From Methanoregula sp. PtaU1.Bin051 (GTDB taxonomy: Archaea; Halobacteriota; Methanomicrobia; Methanomicrobiales; Methanospirillaceae), in NCBI GenBank assembly GCA_002067895.1, contig MVRE01000011.1, positions 1 to 64,000 of the forward strand: 64,000 nt of DNA. The letters are read 5' to 3'. Position 1 is the stretch's first letter. Every line of letters begins with the position of its first letter. Made by a program: the position numbers and the translations under genes. The notes beneath the pieces were generated by a model, which was not told the DNA's origin, ran no database searches, and saw only the letters and a list, made by a program, of their open reading frames with translations. This document shows positions 23,821 to 33,815 of the stretch, in pieces.

Positions 23821-24986
23821 CACCGGATGTCAAATTTATCATTAAGCACATGTTCCTTTACAACAGTTCCATCAGGAACAACAACTTCCGGCCACAGCCG
23901 GGTCTTGGAGTGCACCACAACATTGTCCCGTAACACGACCCGTGGCCCGATTACGGTATCGTTCTCGATGCTGCAGCCATCCCCGATATGCGTATCGTTA
24001 TCAATAATACTTCCAGAGATCGTCGTATTTATGCCGGTAATCACACGATTATAAAGCGAGGAGGAGAAAATTTTCACGTTGTTGCGTATGATGCACTTTT
24101 CACCGATACTGGTATAAGGGCCGATCAACACGCTGTCCCCGATTATTGTACCGGCACCGATCGCGACGGGCCCGATAATCCGGGAATTCTTCCCGAGGGC
24201 AACGGAATCCCCCAGTTCGACAGGTCCTTTGATGTGCGATCCCCGCATGGATAAATCCCCGTTGATGGCTGTCGATGCCATGCCGGCTAGCATCCAGTGC
24301 TCTGCCTGACGAAGGGAGTGCGGGCTGCCCACATCGGTCCAGTTCCCCCGGGCTAGCCACCCTTTCAGTGTTAGCCCCTCTTCCATCATCTGCGGAAAAA
24401 GATCACGGGCAAAATCACATTTTTTACCTGAGGGGATGTAATCAAACACTGCCGGGTTGCAGACATACATTCCCGTGCTTGCGAGATTCGAGAAGATCTC
24501 ACCTGGAGCGGGCTTCTCCTTGAACCGTTTTATCGCATAGTTCACGTCAATCTCGGCAATACCGTACTCGCAGGGGTCGTCAATGCTGAGCAGGCCGATC
24601 GAGACTATTGCTTTCTCCTTCCTGTGCGCACGGTAGAACTCCAGCACGTTGAGATCCGTGACATGGTCGCCCCCGACAACAAGAAAATCAGATCCCTCAA
24701 GATACTTCTGGGCATTTTTCACACTTCCTGCCGTGCCGAGCTTGGACTTCTCCTTTACATAAGTAATTGTAGTCCCATAAAGTGAGCCGTCGCCCAATGC
24801 CTCCTCGATCGCCGTGCCCATATACCCGAGCGTGATGACAATATCACGGAATCCCATGTTCGAAAGGTGTGCGACAAGGTGTTCTATCGAGGGACGGTTG
24901 ACTATCGGGATACAGGGTTTGGGCCGTTCGAACGTGAGGGGACGAAGGCGAGTTCCCTCCCCCCCGCACATAATGCACACCTTCAT
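23808..24986 (-). CDS. Sugar-phosphate nucleotidyltransferase with left-handed beta-helix
   Basis: This 392-residue enzyme activates a sugar phosphate with an NTP. Residues about 1-235 are the nucleotidyltransferase domain (MKVCIMCGGEGTRLRPLTFE, RPKPCIPIVNRP, VVGGDHVTDLN). Residues about 250-385 are hexapeptide repeats (IIGPVAIGAGTIIGDSVLIG) forming a left-handed helix. This layout fits GDP-mannose pyrophosphorylase or GlmU-like enzymes; without acetyltransferase residues in view, the precise sugar is uncertain. The start at 24986 is chosen because the signature GGEGTRLRP then sits near the N-terminus. It probably serves glycan or lipid sugar synthesis. Confidence 0.9.
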   Translation of the reverse strand: MKVCIMCGGEGTRLRPLTFERPKPCIPIVNRPSIEHLVAHLSNMGFRDIVITLGYMGTAIEEALGDGSLYGTTITYVKEKSKLGTAGSVKNAQKYLEGSDFLVVGGDHVTDLNVLEFYRAHRKEKAIVSIGLLSIDDPCEYGIAEIDVNYAIKRFKEKPAPGEIFSNLASTGMYVCNPAVFDYIPSGKKCDFARDLFPQMMEEGLTLKGWLARGNWTDVGSPHSLRQAEHWMLAGMASTAINGDLSMRGSHIKGPVELGDSVALGKNSRIIGPVAIGAGTIIGDSVLIGPYTSIGEKCIIRNNVKIFSSSLYNRVITGINTTISGSIIDNDTHIGDGCSIENDTVIGPRVVLRDNVVVHSKTRLWPEVVVPDGTVVKEHVLNDKFDIRCEGS

Positions 24987-25045
24987 ACAGAGTTTTTTGT
25001 ACTGGATCGTTTTAACAGTAATGATAGGCAGGATCTGCATCTTCC

Positions 25046-25312
25046 ATGGACAACAATAAATACCGGATGATTCGCGTAACCAATGGGAAGGTTCGTTGCC
25101 TTCCCGAAAAGGATGAACCTGTCGAACACTGCCGGCTTTGTATTCATGCCCGGGAGTTCCGGGTTAATGGAAAATTTGTCAGATCTCCTTCGCTCGCATA
25201 TTGTGTCGCCTGCCGGGTCACGGAAGATGTCGATGTAAAAAAGGCGGATGCGGTACTTTGTGCAGACCGCCGGGGCGAAGGATTCCATAATATTGCCGGT
25301 ATCATCAGTTAA
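25046..25312 (+). CDS. Small conserved cysteine-containing protein, unknown function
   Basis: This is an 88-residue protein beginning [20 protein letters not shown]. Cysteines occur in [19 protein letters not shown] and VLCADRR, a pattern suited to a zinc or iron-sulfur site. The 3' end overlaps the convergent cobQ gene by 8 bp. The length and composition look like a genuine gene, divergent from the nucleotidyltransferase. No family name was recognised. Confidence 0.65.
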   Translation: MDNNKYRMIRVTNGKVRCLPEKDEPVEHCRLCIHAREFRVNGKFVRSPSLAYCVACRVTEDVDVKKADAVLCADRRGEGFHNIAGIIS

Positions 25313-26759
25313 AAGGATCTGAGACAAGGATCCTGATCAGCTCGTCAACCCTAACATGCTCTTCGAAGAGTTCTGCAAGCTGGTCAAAGGGATCGTTCTC
25401 ACCATCAGGTACAAGTGAAATGTTCACGCCTTTCCTTGCCGCAAGAAACGCGAGGAGTGCGTTCACCGCATGAGGATTCAGAAAGAGTCCGTGCATATAG
25501 GTGCCAAAGACCAGTCCATCAGACGAAACTGCCCCGTCACCGTCAAAAGCCTGCCGTGACGTTTTAAGATCCGTTTCTCCCATATGGATCTCATAGCCTT
25601 TTACTTCACCCATTGAGGCAAGAATTGGGGGGATATCACATGCAATCCTGACTATCTGGCGGGTATTCTTCTCGTACGCTCCAAAACGGGTTACGCAGTC
25701 CAGAAGACCCAGTCCCGGGTAAATTCCGGCCTCTGATTCCACTCCTGAGTCGATGACTGATGTGCCCAGCATCTGGTACCCCCCGCAAATTCCGATCACA
25801 GGGACTCCGCGGTCCCGTGCTTCCTTTACTTTTTCGCCGGTGCCGCTCCGGATCAGTGACCTGAGATCTTCGACTGTGTTTTTTGTCCCCGGGATAATGA
25901 TGCAATCGTAACCTATGAGGGGGGATCCAAGAGGAACATAGCTGACTGCAGCATACCGCTCCAATAGCTCAAAATCCGTGAAGTTCGAGATGCGGGGGAG
26001 GCGGATCACAGCGATCCGTATCGCCTGATCCCGGGTCTTTTTATCAGCAATTGATAGGGAGTCCTCGCTCGGCAGCGGGATATCGAAATAAGGTACGACT
26101 CCAAGTACCGGGACACCCGTTCGCTCTTCAATCAGCCGGATACCTTTGTTGAAAATATTCGGATCCCCCCGGAATTTATTGATGATAACACCCCGTACCA
26201 GCGGACGGATGTCTTCGGGAAGAAGATCCAGTGTCCCGAAAATCTGGGCAAACACGCCCCCACGCTCAATATCGGCAACAAGAACGATCGGGATCTTCAG
26301 CGCCCGGGCAAGCCTGATATTAGCGATATCGCGGTCGTACAGGTTGAGCTCCGCAGCACCGCCGGCACCCTCTACAATAACCTGCCCATGTTGTTTTCTC
26401 AGGTTTTGATAGGCATCGATTGCCTGTTCCAGCAACTGATCGGTCTCATGGTAATAATCTGCAATCGGTACATCCTTGTAGGCATGTCCCATAAGTACAA
26501 TCTGGGAGACGCACTCTCCTTTCGGTTTCAAGAGAACCGGGTTCATCTCCGTCTGAGGATCGAGCCGTGCTGCAATAGCCTGCATCGCTTGCGCTATCCC
26601 GATTTCCCCGCCATCCCGTGTCACATAAGAGTTCAGGCTCATATTCTGCGATTTGAATGGTGCGACACAGATGCCGCGGTTCACAAGGCAGCGACAGATT
26701 GCAGCAACGGTAGTACTCTTTCCAACATGAGATGCCGTGCCGACAATGAATAGCGACAT
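25305..26759 (-). CDS. cobQ: Cobyric acid synthase CobQ/CbiP
   Basis: CobQ amidates four side chains of adenosylcobyrinic acid diamide in cobamide synthesis, a cofactor essential to methanogenesis. The 484-residue protein has an N-terminal synthetase domain with P-loop-like [27 protein letters not shown] and [12 protein letters not shown]. The C-terminal class-I glutamine amidotransferase domain has the nucleophile cysteine in [10 protein letters not shown] and the histidine in TYMHGLF. It stands alone, without other cobalamin genes nearby. Length and motifs are standard. Confidence 0.96.
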   Translation of the reverse strand: MSLFIVGTASHVGKSTTVAAICRCLVNRGICVAPFKSQNMSLNSYVTRDGGEIGIAQAMQAIAARLDPQTEMNPVLLKPKGECVSQIVLMGHAYKDVPIADYYHETDQLLEQAIDAYQNLRKQHGQVIVEGAGGAAELNLYDRDIANIRLARALKIPIVLVADIERGGVFAQIFGTLDLLPEDIRPLVRGVIINKFRGDPNIFNKGIRLIEERTGVPVLGVVPYFDIPLPSEDSLSIADKKTRDQAIRIAVIRLPRISNFTDFELLERYAAVSYVPLGSPLIGYDCIIIPGTKNTVEDLRSLIRSGTGEKVKEARDRGVPVIGICGGYQMLGTSVIDSGVESEAGIYPGLGLLDCVTRFGAYEKNTRQIVRIACDIPPILASMGEVKGYEIHMGETDLKTSRQAFDGDGAVSSDGLVFGTYMHGLFLNPHAVNALLAFLAARKGVNISLVPDGENDPFDQLAELFEEHVRVDELIRILVSDPFN

Positions 26760-26884
26760 GTATGCAGTAGTTTAAGATAAGAGGTCATAAAAAGGACACC
26801 CGTCAGTATATGCATTCCAATATGGAGATTTGTTTTCTGTAAGGTAAAGGCATAAATAACCAGAAACAATAAAAAGTATCCATA

Positions 26885-27190
26885 ATGATTGGTGGGATTT
26901 GCCCGACGTGTGGTCTACCCAAAGAGCTATGTATCTGTGAGGAGGTAGCAAAGGAACAGCAGAGGATCAATGTCAAGGTCAATAAACGCCGGTATGGCAA
27001 AGAGGTAACGGTAATTGAAGGGCTCGACCCGACCGATATCGACCTTGAAGATCTCTCGAAATTCATGAAAGGAAAGCTGGCCTGCGGCGGAACTGTCAAA
27101 GGCAACTCGATCGAGTTGCAAGGCAATCACCGCGACCGCGTCAAAGAGCTTCTCACCATCAAAGGTTACAGCGTGGATAATATCTCCTGA
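26885..27190 (+). CDS. Translation initiation factor aIF1 (SUI1)
   Basis: This is a 101-residue protein of the SUI1/eIF1 family, which monitors start-codon selection. A short N-terminal zinc-knuckle-like segment, [13 protein letters not shown], precedes the SUI1 domain ([40 protein letters not shown]). The cysteine-containing extension is typical of archaeal members. A TATA-like ATAAATAA lies about 30-40 bp upstream of the ATG, and a T8 run follows the stop. Confidence 0.95.
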   Translation: MIGGICPTCGLPKELCICEEVAKEQQRINVKVNKRRYGKEVTVIEGLDPTDIDLEDLSKFMKGKLACGGTVKGNSIELQGNHRDRVKELLTIKGYSVDNIS

Positions 27191-27317
27191 CTTTTTTTTC
27201 AATATTTGATATCCGGTCTCTTTTAGCCTGATCATAACTCCGGATGGACTTTCATTCAATGTTTGTTCAAAAGGATCATTCTCGATCGCGACGAGGCAAT
27301 GCAATAAGGAAAAAAGA

Positions 27318-28355
27318 TCAGATGAAGAACCGGAACGTAACCCATGCGATGATGAGCATAGCCGCGGAGTACTTCAGTCCTGCAATCACTCTGCCCTCGC
27401 CCATCTGCCCTGCCATTAGCCCCGAACAGAACCCCTGAATCATTGCAGCATGGGAAAAGAGGCGCTTATATGAGGGGATATCAATCCTTCCCATGAACTG
27501 AGTTGAGGCACCAGCTGATTGTGCTGCTGCACCAGCAGTTGCCATGGTGGCAAGAAACGTGCTTACAAGAATTGCGATTACAAAGAGGAAAACAGCAAAT
27601 GAAACCAGCACGATGATAACATAGATCATCATGTTATTGCGCCGTTCCTGTGCCAGATTGACGACCTCAAACGTATCGTTTGCCGCAGCCCGCAGGACTT
27701 CGCTGACGTCCCCCCCCGCCCTGCTTGCTTTGGCAATCAGGTCGACGCTCCGGTCTGCAAGTTTCGTGCCAAGACTGCTACCAAAATGGTGGAGCGCTTC
27801 GACAAATCCCACACCCCAAGACATCTCGTTGTCAAGTTTGCGAATATGGGGGGAGAGTGTGCCGTATTCGGAGTTGGCAACGAGGTGCACCGCATTGGGA
27901 AGTGTCATTCCGCTGTCATTCATACCGGCAAGATCGCGGAAAAAGTTCGGCAGCGCTTCTTCAAGCAGGCGTACGCGTCGCTCCTCTTTAAAATCCAGAA
28001 TCGCAAGAGGAATGATTGCAATTAAAATCGCAAAGACGGTATAGTCATCGATAATCGTTGATGTAAAAAGCACCTGAACGCCATAAATCTGGATAGTCGT
28101 CAGGAACCCTACAAAGAACAGGATAAATGCAAAGGGGATACTGATAATCAGAATATTGACCGGCTGCTCGGTAAGAACCTTGACCGGATGTTTAAAGAAC
28201 CGTCCTATTCCCTCGCGGTTCCTGCGTTCGATCTCCAGTTTCTTTGTGATCTCGTGAACCTCTGCTTCAGATTTTGTAAGATCTTTTCCAGCCAGTTCCT
28301 GCTGGCGAAACCCCCCGCGGTTGAACAGGTTATTGATGAGATCCCTCACGCCCAT
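27318..28355 (-). CDS. Type II/IV secretion (TadC/FlaJ-like) membrane protein
   Basis: This is a 345-residue GspF-family integral membrane protein. It has paired N-terminal transmembrane segments (about 75-130, PVNILIISIPFAFILFFVGF), a cytoplasmic GspF domain (about 145-255, EEALPNFFRDLAGMNDSGMT, SRAGGDVSEVLRAAANDTFE) and C-terminal segments. It is the second of two adjacent GspF-type proteins, 1 bp from the other. With the ATPase upstream they form the core of an archaeal type IV pilus-like or adhesion filament assembly platform. No pilin gene is adjacent. Confidence 0.88.
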   Translation of the reverse strand: MGVRDLINNLFNRGGFRQQELAGKDLTKSEAEVHEITKKLEIERRNREGIGRFFKHPVKVLTEQPVNILIISIPFAFILFFVGFLTTIQIYGVQVLFTSTIIDDYTVFAILIAIIPLAILDFKEERRVRLLEEALPNFFRDLAGMNDSGMTLPNAVHLVANSEYGTLSPHIRKLDNEMSWGVGFVEALHHFGSSLGTKLADRSVDLIAKASRAGGDVSEVLRAAANDTFEVVNLAQERRNNMMIYVIIVLVSFAVFLFVIAILVSTFLATMATAGAAAQSAGASTQFMGRIDIPSYKRLFSHAAMIQGFCSGLMAGQMGEGRVIAGLKYSAAMLIIAWVTFRFFI

Positions 28356-28356
28356 G

Positions 28357-29280
28357 TCATGTCTCCGGTGTCATGGAACTGATCATGATTACAAACATCA
28401 CCGTACCAAATGGAATCATCATGTAAATCACGATATACAGGAAAAAAGGTGTCTTCTCTCCAGAGAGAACCGACATGATCGACTGAAGGATAATGAGAAA
28501 GAGCATACCGGCCACGATTGCCGTTACATAAGACTCAGCAATCAATCCGAGAGTGTCAAGGAACATTTTCTGGGTCTGGCGGTTCTCAAGTGCATACTGG
28601 TTTGCCTTGGTCCGGAAGTATTCGGTCAGATTCCCGCCGGACGAGACGCTTGCCATTGCCCCCTGCAGGAACTCCTTCATTCGTGCGCTCGGTGTGCTTG
28701 CAGATACGAGACGCATGGCATCGATAAGATCCCGGCCGAATATATCGATCTCCCGGGCAATAAACCGGGCTTCAACAGAACTCTCCCCATAAATCGGACT
28801 GTCCCCAAGCAACCGGAACACTTCGGCCGGAGTGATACCGGCAGTAGACATCGACGTGATATAGTTGATTGCATACGGCAGCGTCGCATCGATGTTGCGG
28901 CGACGGTTTCCTGCAAGGACATTCGGGTAGACGAGGAATGCTGCATATGTCATTCCTCCGAAAAAGACGAGGGAGAACAGCACGACAAAGATCGTACCAA
29001 GGAGTAGGTTGTATTGGGAAAGCGGAACGAGGGATTCGGGGACGTGTCCCCTGTAAATAAGCAGACTGGGAATATTGAGGATAAATGTGATGAGACCCAG
29101 TACAATTGCCATGCTCAGCCCGACAATTGCTGAGCTGACAAGCGCAGTTGAGAGATATACCTCGAATGGCGTCTTTGAGCGGGCAGAGACAAGATCGCTT
29201 CTCAGCTGGGCATATTGTTCCCGTTTCGCCTTCATCCTCGCGCCAAGGAGGTTAAAGCAGAATCGTTCATAACTATTCAT
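28357..29280 (-). CDS. Type II/IV secretion (TadB/FlaJ-like) membrane protein
   Basis: This is a 307-residue GspF-family protein. It has transmembrane stretches near 45-70 and 90-125, a GspF domain (about 130-245, RRRNIDATLPYAINYITSMS, RLVSASTPSARMKEFLQGAM), and two terminal segments (about 250-305). It overlaps the ATPase gene by 8 bp and precedes the second GspF protein by 1 bp. The two proteins together give the platform for the ATPase. The split into two genes is common for Tad-like and archaeal pilus systems. Confidence 0.88.
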   Translation of the reverse strand: MNSYERFCFNLLGARMKAKREQYAQLRSDLVSARSKTPFEVYLSTALVSSAIVGLSMAIVLGLITFILNIPSLLIYRGHVPESLVPLSQYNLLLGTIFVVLFSLVFFGGMTYAAFLVYPNVLAGNRRRNIDATLPYAINYITSMSTAGITPAEVFRLLGDSPIYGESSVEARFIAREIDIFGRDLIDAMRLVSASTPSARMKEFLQGAMASVSSGGNLTEYFRTKANQYALENRQTQKMFLDTLGLIAESYVTAIVAGMLFLIILQSIMSVLSGEKTPFFLYIVIYMMIPFGTVMFVIMISSMTPET

Positions 29281-31681
29281 AAAGATCTTTTCTCACCGTT
29301 TCGATGACGGTCTCCGGATCCCGATGGTACGATATCAGGATTTTCGCGACGTCCTTGTAGTGCCGGATCTTCTTGATGCGCATCCATTCCAGAACTTCCT
29401 GCCTTCTCTTTAACTCCTCCCGCATCCGGTTCTCGTTCCAGCCCTTTGCCTCCATAATCTCTTCGAGAACGTAGGATTTTCCTGAGTAATTGATCTCATC
29501 AGTTGCCGATCGCCATTTGAAGACCTCGTTCGTTATCAGTTCATTTGTCCTTGGATCGATGTCAAGGATCTCGATGATCTGCTTGTTTCTGCGTATCCTC
29601 TTGCCACCAACCCGCGCCTGCACCTGAATGCAGACGATATCGAGAGCCGAGAGCATATTCCTCGGAACATCCATGGGCGGGTTCTCGATACGGTGAACAA
29701 CACTTGATACCGAATCGGCATGTATTGTGGAGTATGTAACATGGCCGGTACTCATTGCCTGGAAAAGAGTCTGGCATTCCTTGCCACGTACTTCTCCGAC
29801 GATGATATATTCGGGGCGCTGACGCATCGCAGCGCGGAGCAGTTCATACATATTGATCTCCCCCCGGCCTGCTGCGTCAAAAGAGTCACGGGTCACGCTT
29901 GGAATCCAGTTTGGATGCGGGAGTTTGACCTCGCGAGTGTCCTCAAGGGACACAACTTTCGCAAGAGGAGGGATGAAGAGTGAGATCGCATTTAACGAAG
30001 TGGTCTTCCCTGATGCAGTACCCCCGGCAAAAATTGCAGACTTGCCGTTCTCTACTGCCAGCCAGATGTAGGCTATCGACAGCGGGGCAAAAGTACGCCA
30101 CTCAATGAGATCAGTTGGCGTTATAGGTTCGTCCTTGAACTTACGAATAGTGAACGTCGAGCCATGGGCGGTTACTTCCTGCCCCAGCGTCATCTGGATA
30201 CGGGAACCGTCACTCATTGTTGCATCGAGGATTGGTTCAGCAATCGAGATGTACTTCCCAGCACGCTGAGCGAGCTTGGTGACGAATGAATCAAGTTCTG
30301 CAGCGTCATGGTACAGGAGGCTGGTCTTCATCGATTCGTAGCTGGAGTGATAAGCAAAGATCGGATTGTTGACGCCGTCGCATGATATATCCTCGATATA
30401 TTTATCATGCATGATTGCATCGATCAGGCCGTCACCAAGGAAATCCTTGTACATATTATAGAGGATCTTCTCCCGCTCGATGGGTGACAGGTGAATCCCA
30501 TAATCCTGCATGATACTGTCTGCAGCAGCGCGAAGCTTAAGACGCGCCTCTTCTTTCGAAATATCCTTGGTATTGATGTCGAGCGTCTCGAAAAGCCGTT
30601 CTTTGAGTTCCTTTAAGAGATCTTTTTCCGGCTCACTCAAGAGAGGTTCGATGACCTGGTAGGTGTATTCATGAGTGGCATGATCATATATGATCCTGAT
30701 ATATGCATAAGGTTCATTGACCGGGTATACTTCGATCTCCTCGAGCCCGGGTTTTTGCTGGAAGGTCAGATCGACAAGGGGGCCATGTAACTTGGGATTA
30801 TACTCTTCTGTCTCATGACGGATAGCTTTGAATATGCCGGACAGGCCAATTTTTTTACTGGAGGTGATCCCAGTTTTCTTCTCAAGATCAGGTTCTTCTT
30901 CAAGATCAAATTCCTTAAAAATGCCGCTTGGAAATTGCTGCTGCCAGATCTTGTTAATCTCGGAAGGCAACGTACCAGAGCCTCTGCCTTCATAGACATT
31001 GACACGTCCGTGAATCCTGATTTCTTCAACGCTGAACGTAGCACTCTTGGGCAGGATCCGGGCCGAGAGATCGGAGATCTGGTCTACAGAAACAATCTTT
31101 TCATCCAGATCTGTCGGCTGACCAACTTGAGGGGTCCTCAGTGCTTCTAGCTCATCCGGCAATCGTCCAGATTCATAAAGTTGTTCAGTTTGTTTCACTT
31201 GAGGAGTTTCCGGGGGCAGTGTAGTTTTTTTTGCAGCGGCAATCGATCTTTTGCGATCTTCTTCTCCTGTAGGTGATTGGGACCCAATCTCCGCCATAAT
31301 CCTATTCAGGGACCAACGTACATCATCAGCATCAGCCTCCTTCGTCCTGTCGGGGGGGGTCTCCTTACTAATGGAACCTGCGGATGCCGCCGCATCACTT
31401 GGAGAAACATATTCCGGTGCTCCGACTGTAAGATCCGGTCTCTGAACAGGTTCTACTGGCGATCCTGACTGTATCGCTGAAGAGGAATTTTCTTTTTTTG
31501 CAGACATTATTTTTTTAAGAATGGCATTCAGATCACCTTTACCGGCATCATTTGTTGATGTTTCCTCCTCGTCGGTATACTGACGCCCCCCCGGTTCCTG
31601 TATTTTTTTGGACTTCTTTTGAGATCCCAGGATCTTCATCATCATGGTTTCTTCAGATTCTGTATCTTCCTTATCACTCAT
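29273..31681 (-). CDS. Type II/IV secretion system ATPase (TadA/FlaI-like)
   Basis: This is an 802-residue motor ATPase for filament assembly. Residues about 1-260 are a low-complexity, charged, presumably disordered N-terminus, much longer than in FlaI. The catalytic part includes the Walker A FAGGTASGKTTSLN (about 553), Asp box SLEDTREVKLPHPNW, Walker B region IIVGEVRGKECQTLFQAMST and His box THVTYSTIHADS-like (GHVTYSTIHADS). It overlaps the first GspF gene by 8 bp. The long N-terminus may regulate the motor or bind a partner, an unusual addition. Confidence 0.92.
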   Translation of the reverse strand: MSDKEDTESEETMMMKILGSQKKSKKIQEPGGRQYTDEEETSTNDAGKGDLNAILKKIMSAKKENSSSAIQSGSPVEPVQRPDLTVGAPEYVSPSDAAASAGSISKETPPDRTKEADADDVRWSLNRIMAEIGSQSPTGEEDRKRSIAAAKKTTLPPETPQVKQTEQLYESGRLPDELEALRTPQVGQPTDLDEKIVSVDQISDLSARILPKSATFSVEEIRIHGRVNVYEGRGSGTLPSEINKIWQQQFPSGIFKEFDLEEEPDLEKKTGITSSKKIGLSGIFKAIRHETEEYNPKLHGPLVDLTFQQKPGLEEIEVYPVNEPYAYIRIIYDHATHEYTYQVIEPLLSEPEKDLLKELKERLFETLDINTKDISKEEARLKLRAAADSIMQDYGIHLSPIEREKILYNMYKDFLGDGLIDAIMHDKYIEDISCDGVNNPIFAYHSSYESMKTSLLYHDAAELDSFVTKLAQRAGKYISIAEPILDATMSDGSRIQMTLGQEVTAHGSTFTIRKFKDEPITPTDLIEWRTFAPLSIAYIWLAVENGKSAIFAGGTASGKTTSLNAISLFIPPLAKVVSLEDTREVKLPHPNWIPSVTRDSFDAAGRGEINMYELLRAAMRQRPEYIIVGEVRGKECQTLFQAMSTGHVTYSTIHADSVSSVVHRIENPPMDVPRNMLSALDIVCIQVQARVGGKRIRRNKQIIEILDIDPRTNELITNEVFKWRSATDEINYSGKSYVLEEIMEAKGWNENRMREELKRRQEVLEWMRIKKIRHYKDVAKILISYHRDPETVIETVRKDLYE

Positions 31682-31826
31682 GCCGGATTCCCCGTATTTA
31701 ATATTGGATATCGGATGGTCAGGATGTTTACATGAAACATCTTTCTAGTCCCATATCTATTCTCTGGATATTTAGCAGTCTGTATAAACGGTTTAACCCA
31801 GTTTATCCTGAATAGTTTGTTCATCG

Positions 31827-32540
31827 TTACATCCTCTCTGTACCCCATTGTTCCGATTGGAGTCCCCTGATCGATACCCGCAAGAGACCAAGCTGAGCGT
31901 CATTCAGCGTGAATACACAGAGGAACAGATCACCGCAGGGAGCAATGATGATTTTATGAGTGGCGGTTTCTAGAATAAGTTGGTTGAGATTCCCGATTTC
32001 CATCTCCCGGGTGATCTTGATCCCTTCGCGGAGCAGATCTTCAGCAAGGGCGGCAACATGTTCAAAATCAGCTTCACCAAACGACTGGACAGGGAATCCT
32101 TCAAAAAATGCTGAGACTGCAACGACACCAGGGAGCGAAAGGATCTTCTTAAGCTTCGCTTCGTCAAGAAGGTTTGGGATTCGTGCAACGGAGCCCTTCT
32201 TTTGTTCAGGGAGGGTCAGCCCCTCGGCATCACAGATTGATACCGCTTGTAAATACTCGTTGTCATTATAGGAGTACAGATTGAATTCCAGCCGGAATCC
32301 GTCTTCATCTGCCTGCACATGACCCATATGATCAAAGGCCGCTTTTCCCCTGAACGTTCCATAACCGTCTTTAAAATATGCCGCAATCAATGCCCCGTGA
32401 TCGGCAAGGATAAGCCCCTGCCCAACAGATGTGTCGATCCAGATTACCCCGCGGAAAGACATCAGCTTCCTGATAGCGCCTTCTTCCTGCGGGTTGGTCA
32501 TAACCCCGGCCCAGGTCCCTGCTGGTAATTCCATGATCAA
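31827..32540 (-). CDS. Two-domain signalling protein: DUF2226-like plus roadblock-like
   Basis: This 237-residue protein has two parts. The N-terminal part (MELPAGTWAGVMTNPQEEGA, VGQGLILADHGALIAAYFKD, GYGTFRGKAAF) resembles the N-terminus of the gene at 33159. This may be the archaeal DUF2226-type effector domain, an assignment from memory. The C-terminal part (about 125-232, LKKILSLPGVVAVSAFFEGF, GNLNQLILETATHKIIIAPC) has a roadblock/LC7-like pattern. It overlaps the preceding roadblock gene by 4 bp. A regulatory partner for the adjacent secretion system or MinD-like ATPase is inferred from location only. Confidence 0.7.
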   Translation of the reverse strand: MIMELPAGTWAGVMTNPQEEGAIRKLMSFRGVIWIDTSVGQGLILADHGALIAAYFKDGYGTFRGKAAFDHMGHVQADEDGFRLEFNLYSYNDNEYLQAVSICDAEGLTLPEQKKGSVARIPNLLDEAKLKKILSLPGVVAVSAFFEGFPVQSFGEADFEHVAALAEDLLREGIKITREMEIGNLNQLILETATHKIIIAPCGDLFLCVFTLNDAQLGLLRVSIRGLQSEQWGTERM

Positions 32541-32884
32541 AGCGCGGCGATGATCCGTTCTTTGTTTTTCTTGAGCTCGTACCGGATTCTTCCAATGTTT
32601 GATGAGCTGTCTGCAACGATCGCAATCAACTCATCTGCCGAGAGAGGGGAAAGGATAATGGGACCTTTCTCCAGTTCGACAAGCATCTGTTGGAGATCCC
32701 CTTTTCCCAGCGTTGTTCCCATTGCCTCTGATGTACCCAGACCAGTGGATGCCATCGCCCCCAGTGCCTCAATATCAACTTTTCCGGAGACTGCACTTTC
32801 AATGACAAATCCATCTCTGCCGACTACCACTGCTGCAGATACACCCTCCACTTTCAAAAATTCCTCAAGTAAAGGTTTTAGCAT
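32537..32884 (-). CDS. Roadblock/LC7 domain protein
   Basis: This is a 115-residue single-domain protein. The sequence VEGVSAAVVVGRDGFVIESA, followed by GAMASTGLGTSEAMGTTLGK and LSADELIAIVADSSSNIGRI, fits the roadblock/LC7 fold. Members of this family dimerise and often act on small Ras-like GTPases such as MglA, which is not present nearby. It overlaps the two-domain gene downstream by 4 bp. Its promoter lies in the 274-bp gap to the divergent gene at 33159. Confidence 0.88.
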   Translation of the reverse strand: MLKPLLEEFLKVEGVSAAVVVGRDGFVIESAVSGKVDIEALGAMASTGLGTSEAMGTTLGKGDLQQMLVELEKGPIILSPLSADELIAIVADSSSNIGRIRYELKKNKERIIAAL

Positions 32885-33158
32885 TTGCTCACCCGATTAT
32901 AAATGTATTGTGATAACCACAGTCTATTAAATCTTTAGGCTTATGAGAAAAACAGGTTGTAAAACAGGCATATGGGTCAGGGGGGCATTCTTGAGCTTTT
33001 TCCGAACCTGCTGATTGGAGATGCCATTTCACGTATCCATGATTGATAAGAAGGATTGAATTTTTCCAATTATTGCTTTTTTATTTCAGCACTAGGATAT
33101 CATACCTTAAGTATAAACCAAGAAAATTTAAACTTAAAATGGAGAGAATAACAGTATC

Positions 33159-33803
33159 ATGCAGCTCCCGCGAGGCAAGTTCCGCTCGATAAAGAAAGGA
33201 GTCAGGCTCAGGGAGATCCTTGATGACAGTCGTTCATCTCGCTTAACCTGTACCTGTAGCTTCTCTTCTGGCCCCATTCATGGCATACTTGTATTTGAAG
33301 AGGGCGTCTGCATTCTCGCCAAGGTTCAGGATCGTTATGGTATTCCGGGATGGAAAGAGGCATGTTCGCTGGCTGATCAGGTTATGGATATCGCAATTTC
33401 CGATCTTGACACTGCCCAGATCCAGCTTGCACTTGAGTTCAATAAAAAGGCTTATACCGGACAGAGAGGCAGACCCCCTGCAGATCGATCGGAAGAAAGC
33501 CGGACAGGTCAAAAACGGCATCGGGAGAGGGAGAATGATTTTATTAAAATAACCCCGGCCCGCCCAATCGTCTCTGCTCAGAAAAGCCCCTTGGATCAGG
33601 AGTTAATATCTATTGATAAGGATCGGGAGAGTGTGACGCCCCGAAAGGAGCCCGGCAGCACTGTTGCACGGGATTCAGCTGGCACTCACGACGATTTTGA
33701 TGTATTCGATGAGACAGATCTTGACGATATTGAACGGAAGATGCGTAAGGATTGCAAGACCATTTTAAAACACCTCCAGCTGGATCATCTGACAGAAAAA
33801 TAA
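33159..33803 (+). CDS. Soluble protein with DUF2226-like N-terminus and disordered linker
   Basis: This is a 214-residue protein. Residues about 1-95 resemble the N-terminal domain of the product encoded at 31827: both start M-x-LP-x-G and share a pattern GILVFEEGVCILAKVQDRYG / GLILADHGALIAAYFKDGYG. Residues about 100-190 are polar and likely disordered. The C-terminal helix is acidic then basic (DVFDETDLDDIERKMRKDCK). It leads a plus-strand operon with a membrane roadblock protein and a MinD-like ATPase. Function unknown. Confidence 0.65.
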   Translation: MQLPRGKFRSIKKGVRLREILDDSRSSRLTCTCSFSSGPIHGILVFEEGVCILAKVQDRYGIPGWKEACSLADQVMDIAISDLDTAQIQLALEFNKKAYTGQRGRPPADRSEESRTGQKRHRERENDFIKITPARPIVSAQKSPLDQELISIDKDRESVTPRKEPGSTVARDSAGTHDDFDVFDETDLDDIERKMRKDCKTILKHLQLDHLTEK

Positions 33804-33815
33804 TTACCCGGGGGA

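Noticed and set aside
23718-23933. A 71-codon plus-strand frame with repeated PSGTFA units
   Set aside because: It is the reverse reading of the nucleotidyltransferase end and its duplicated tail.
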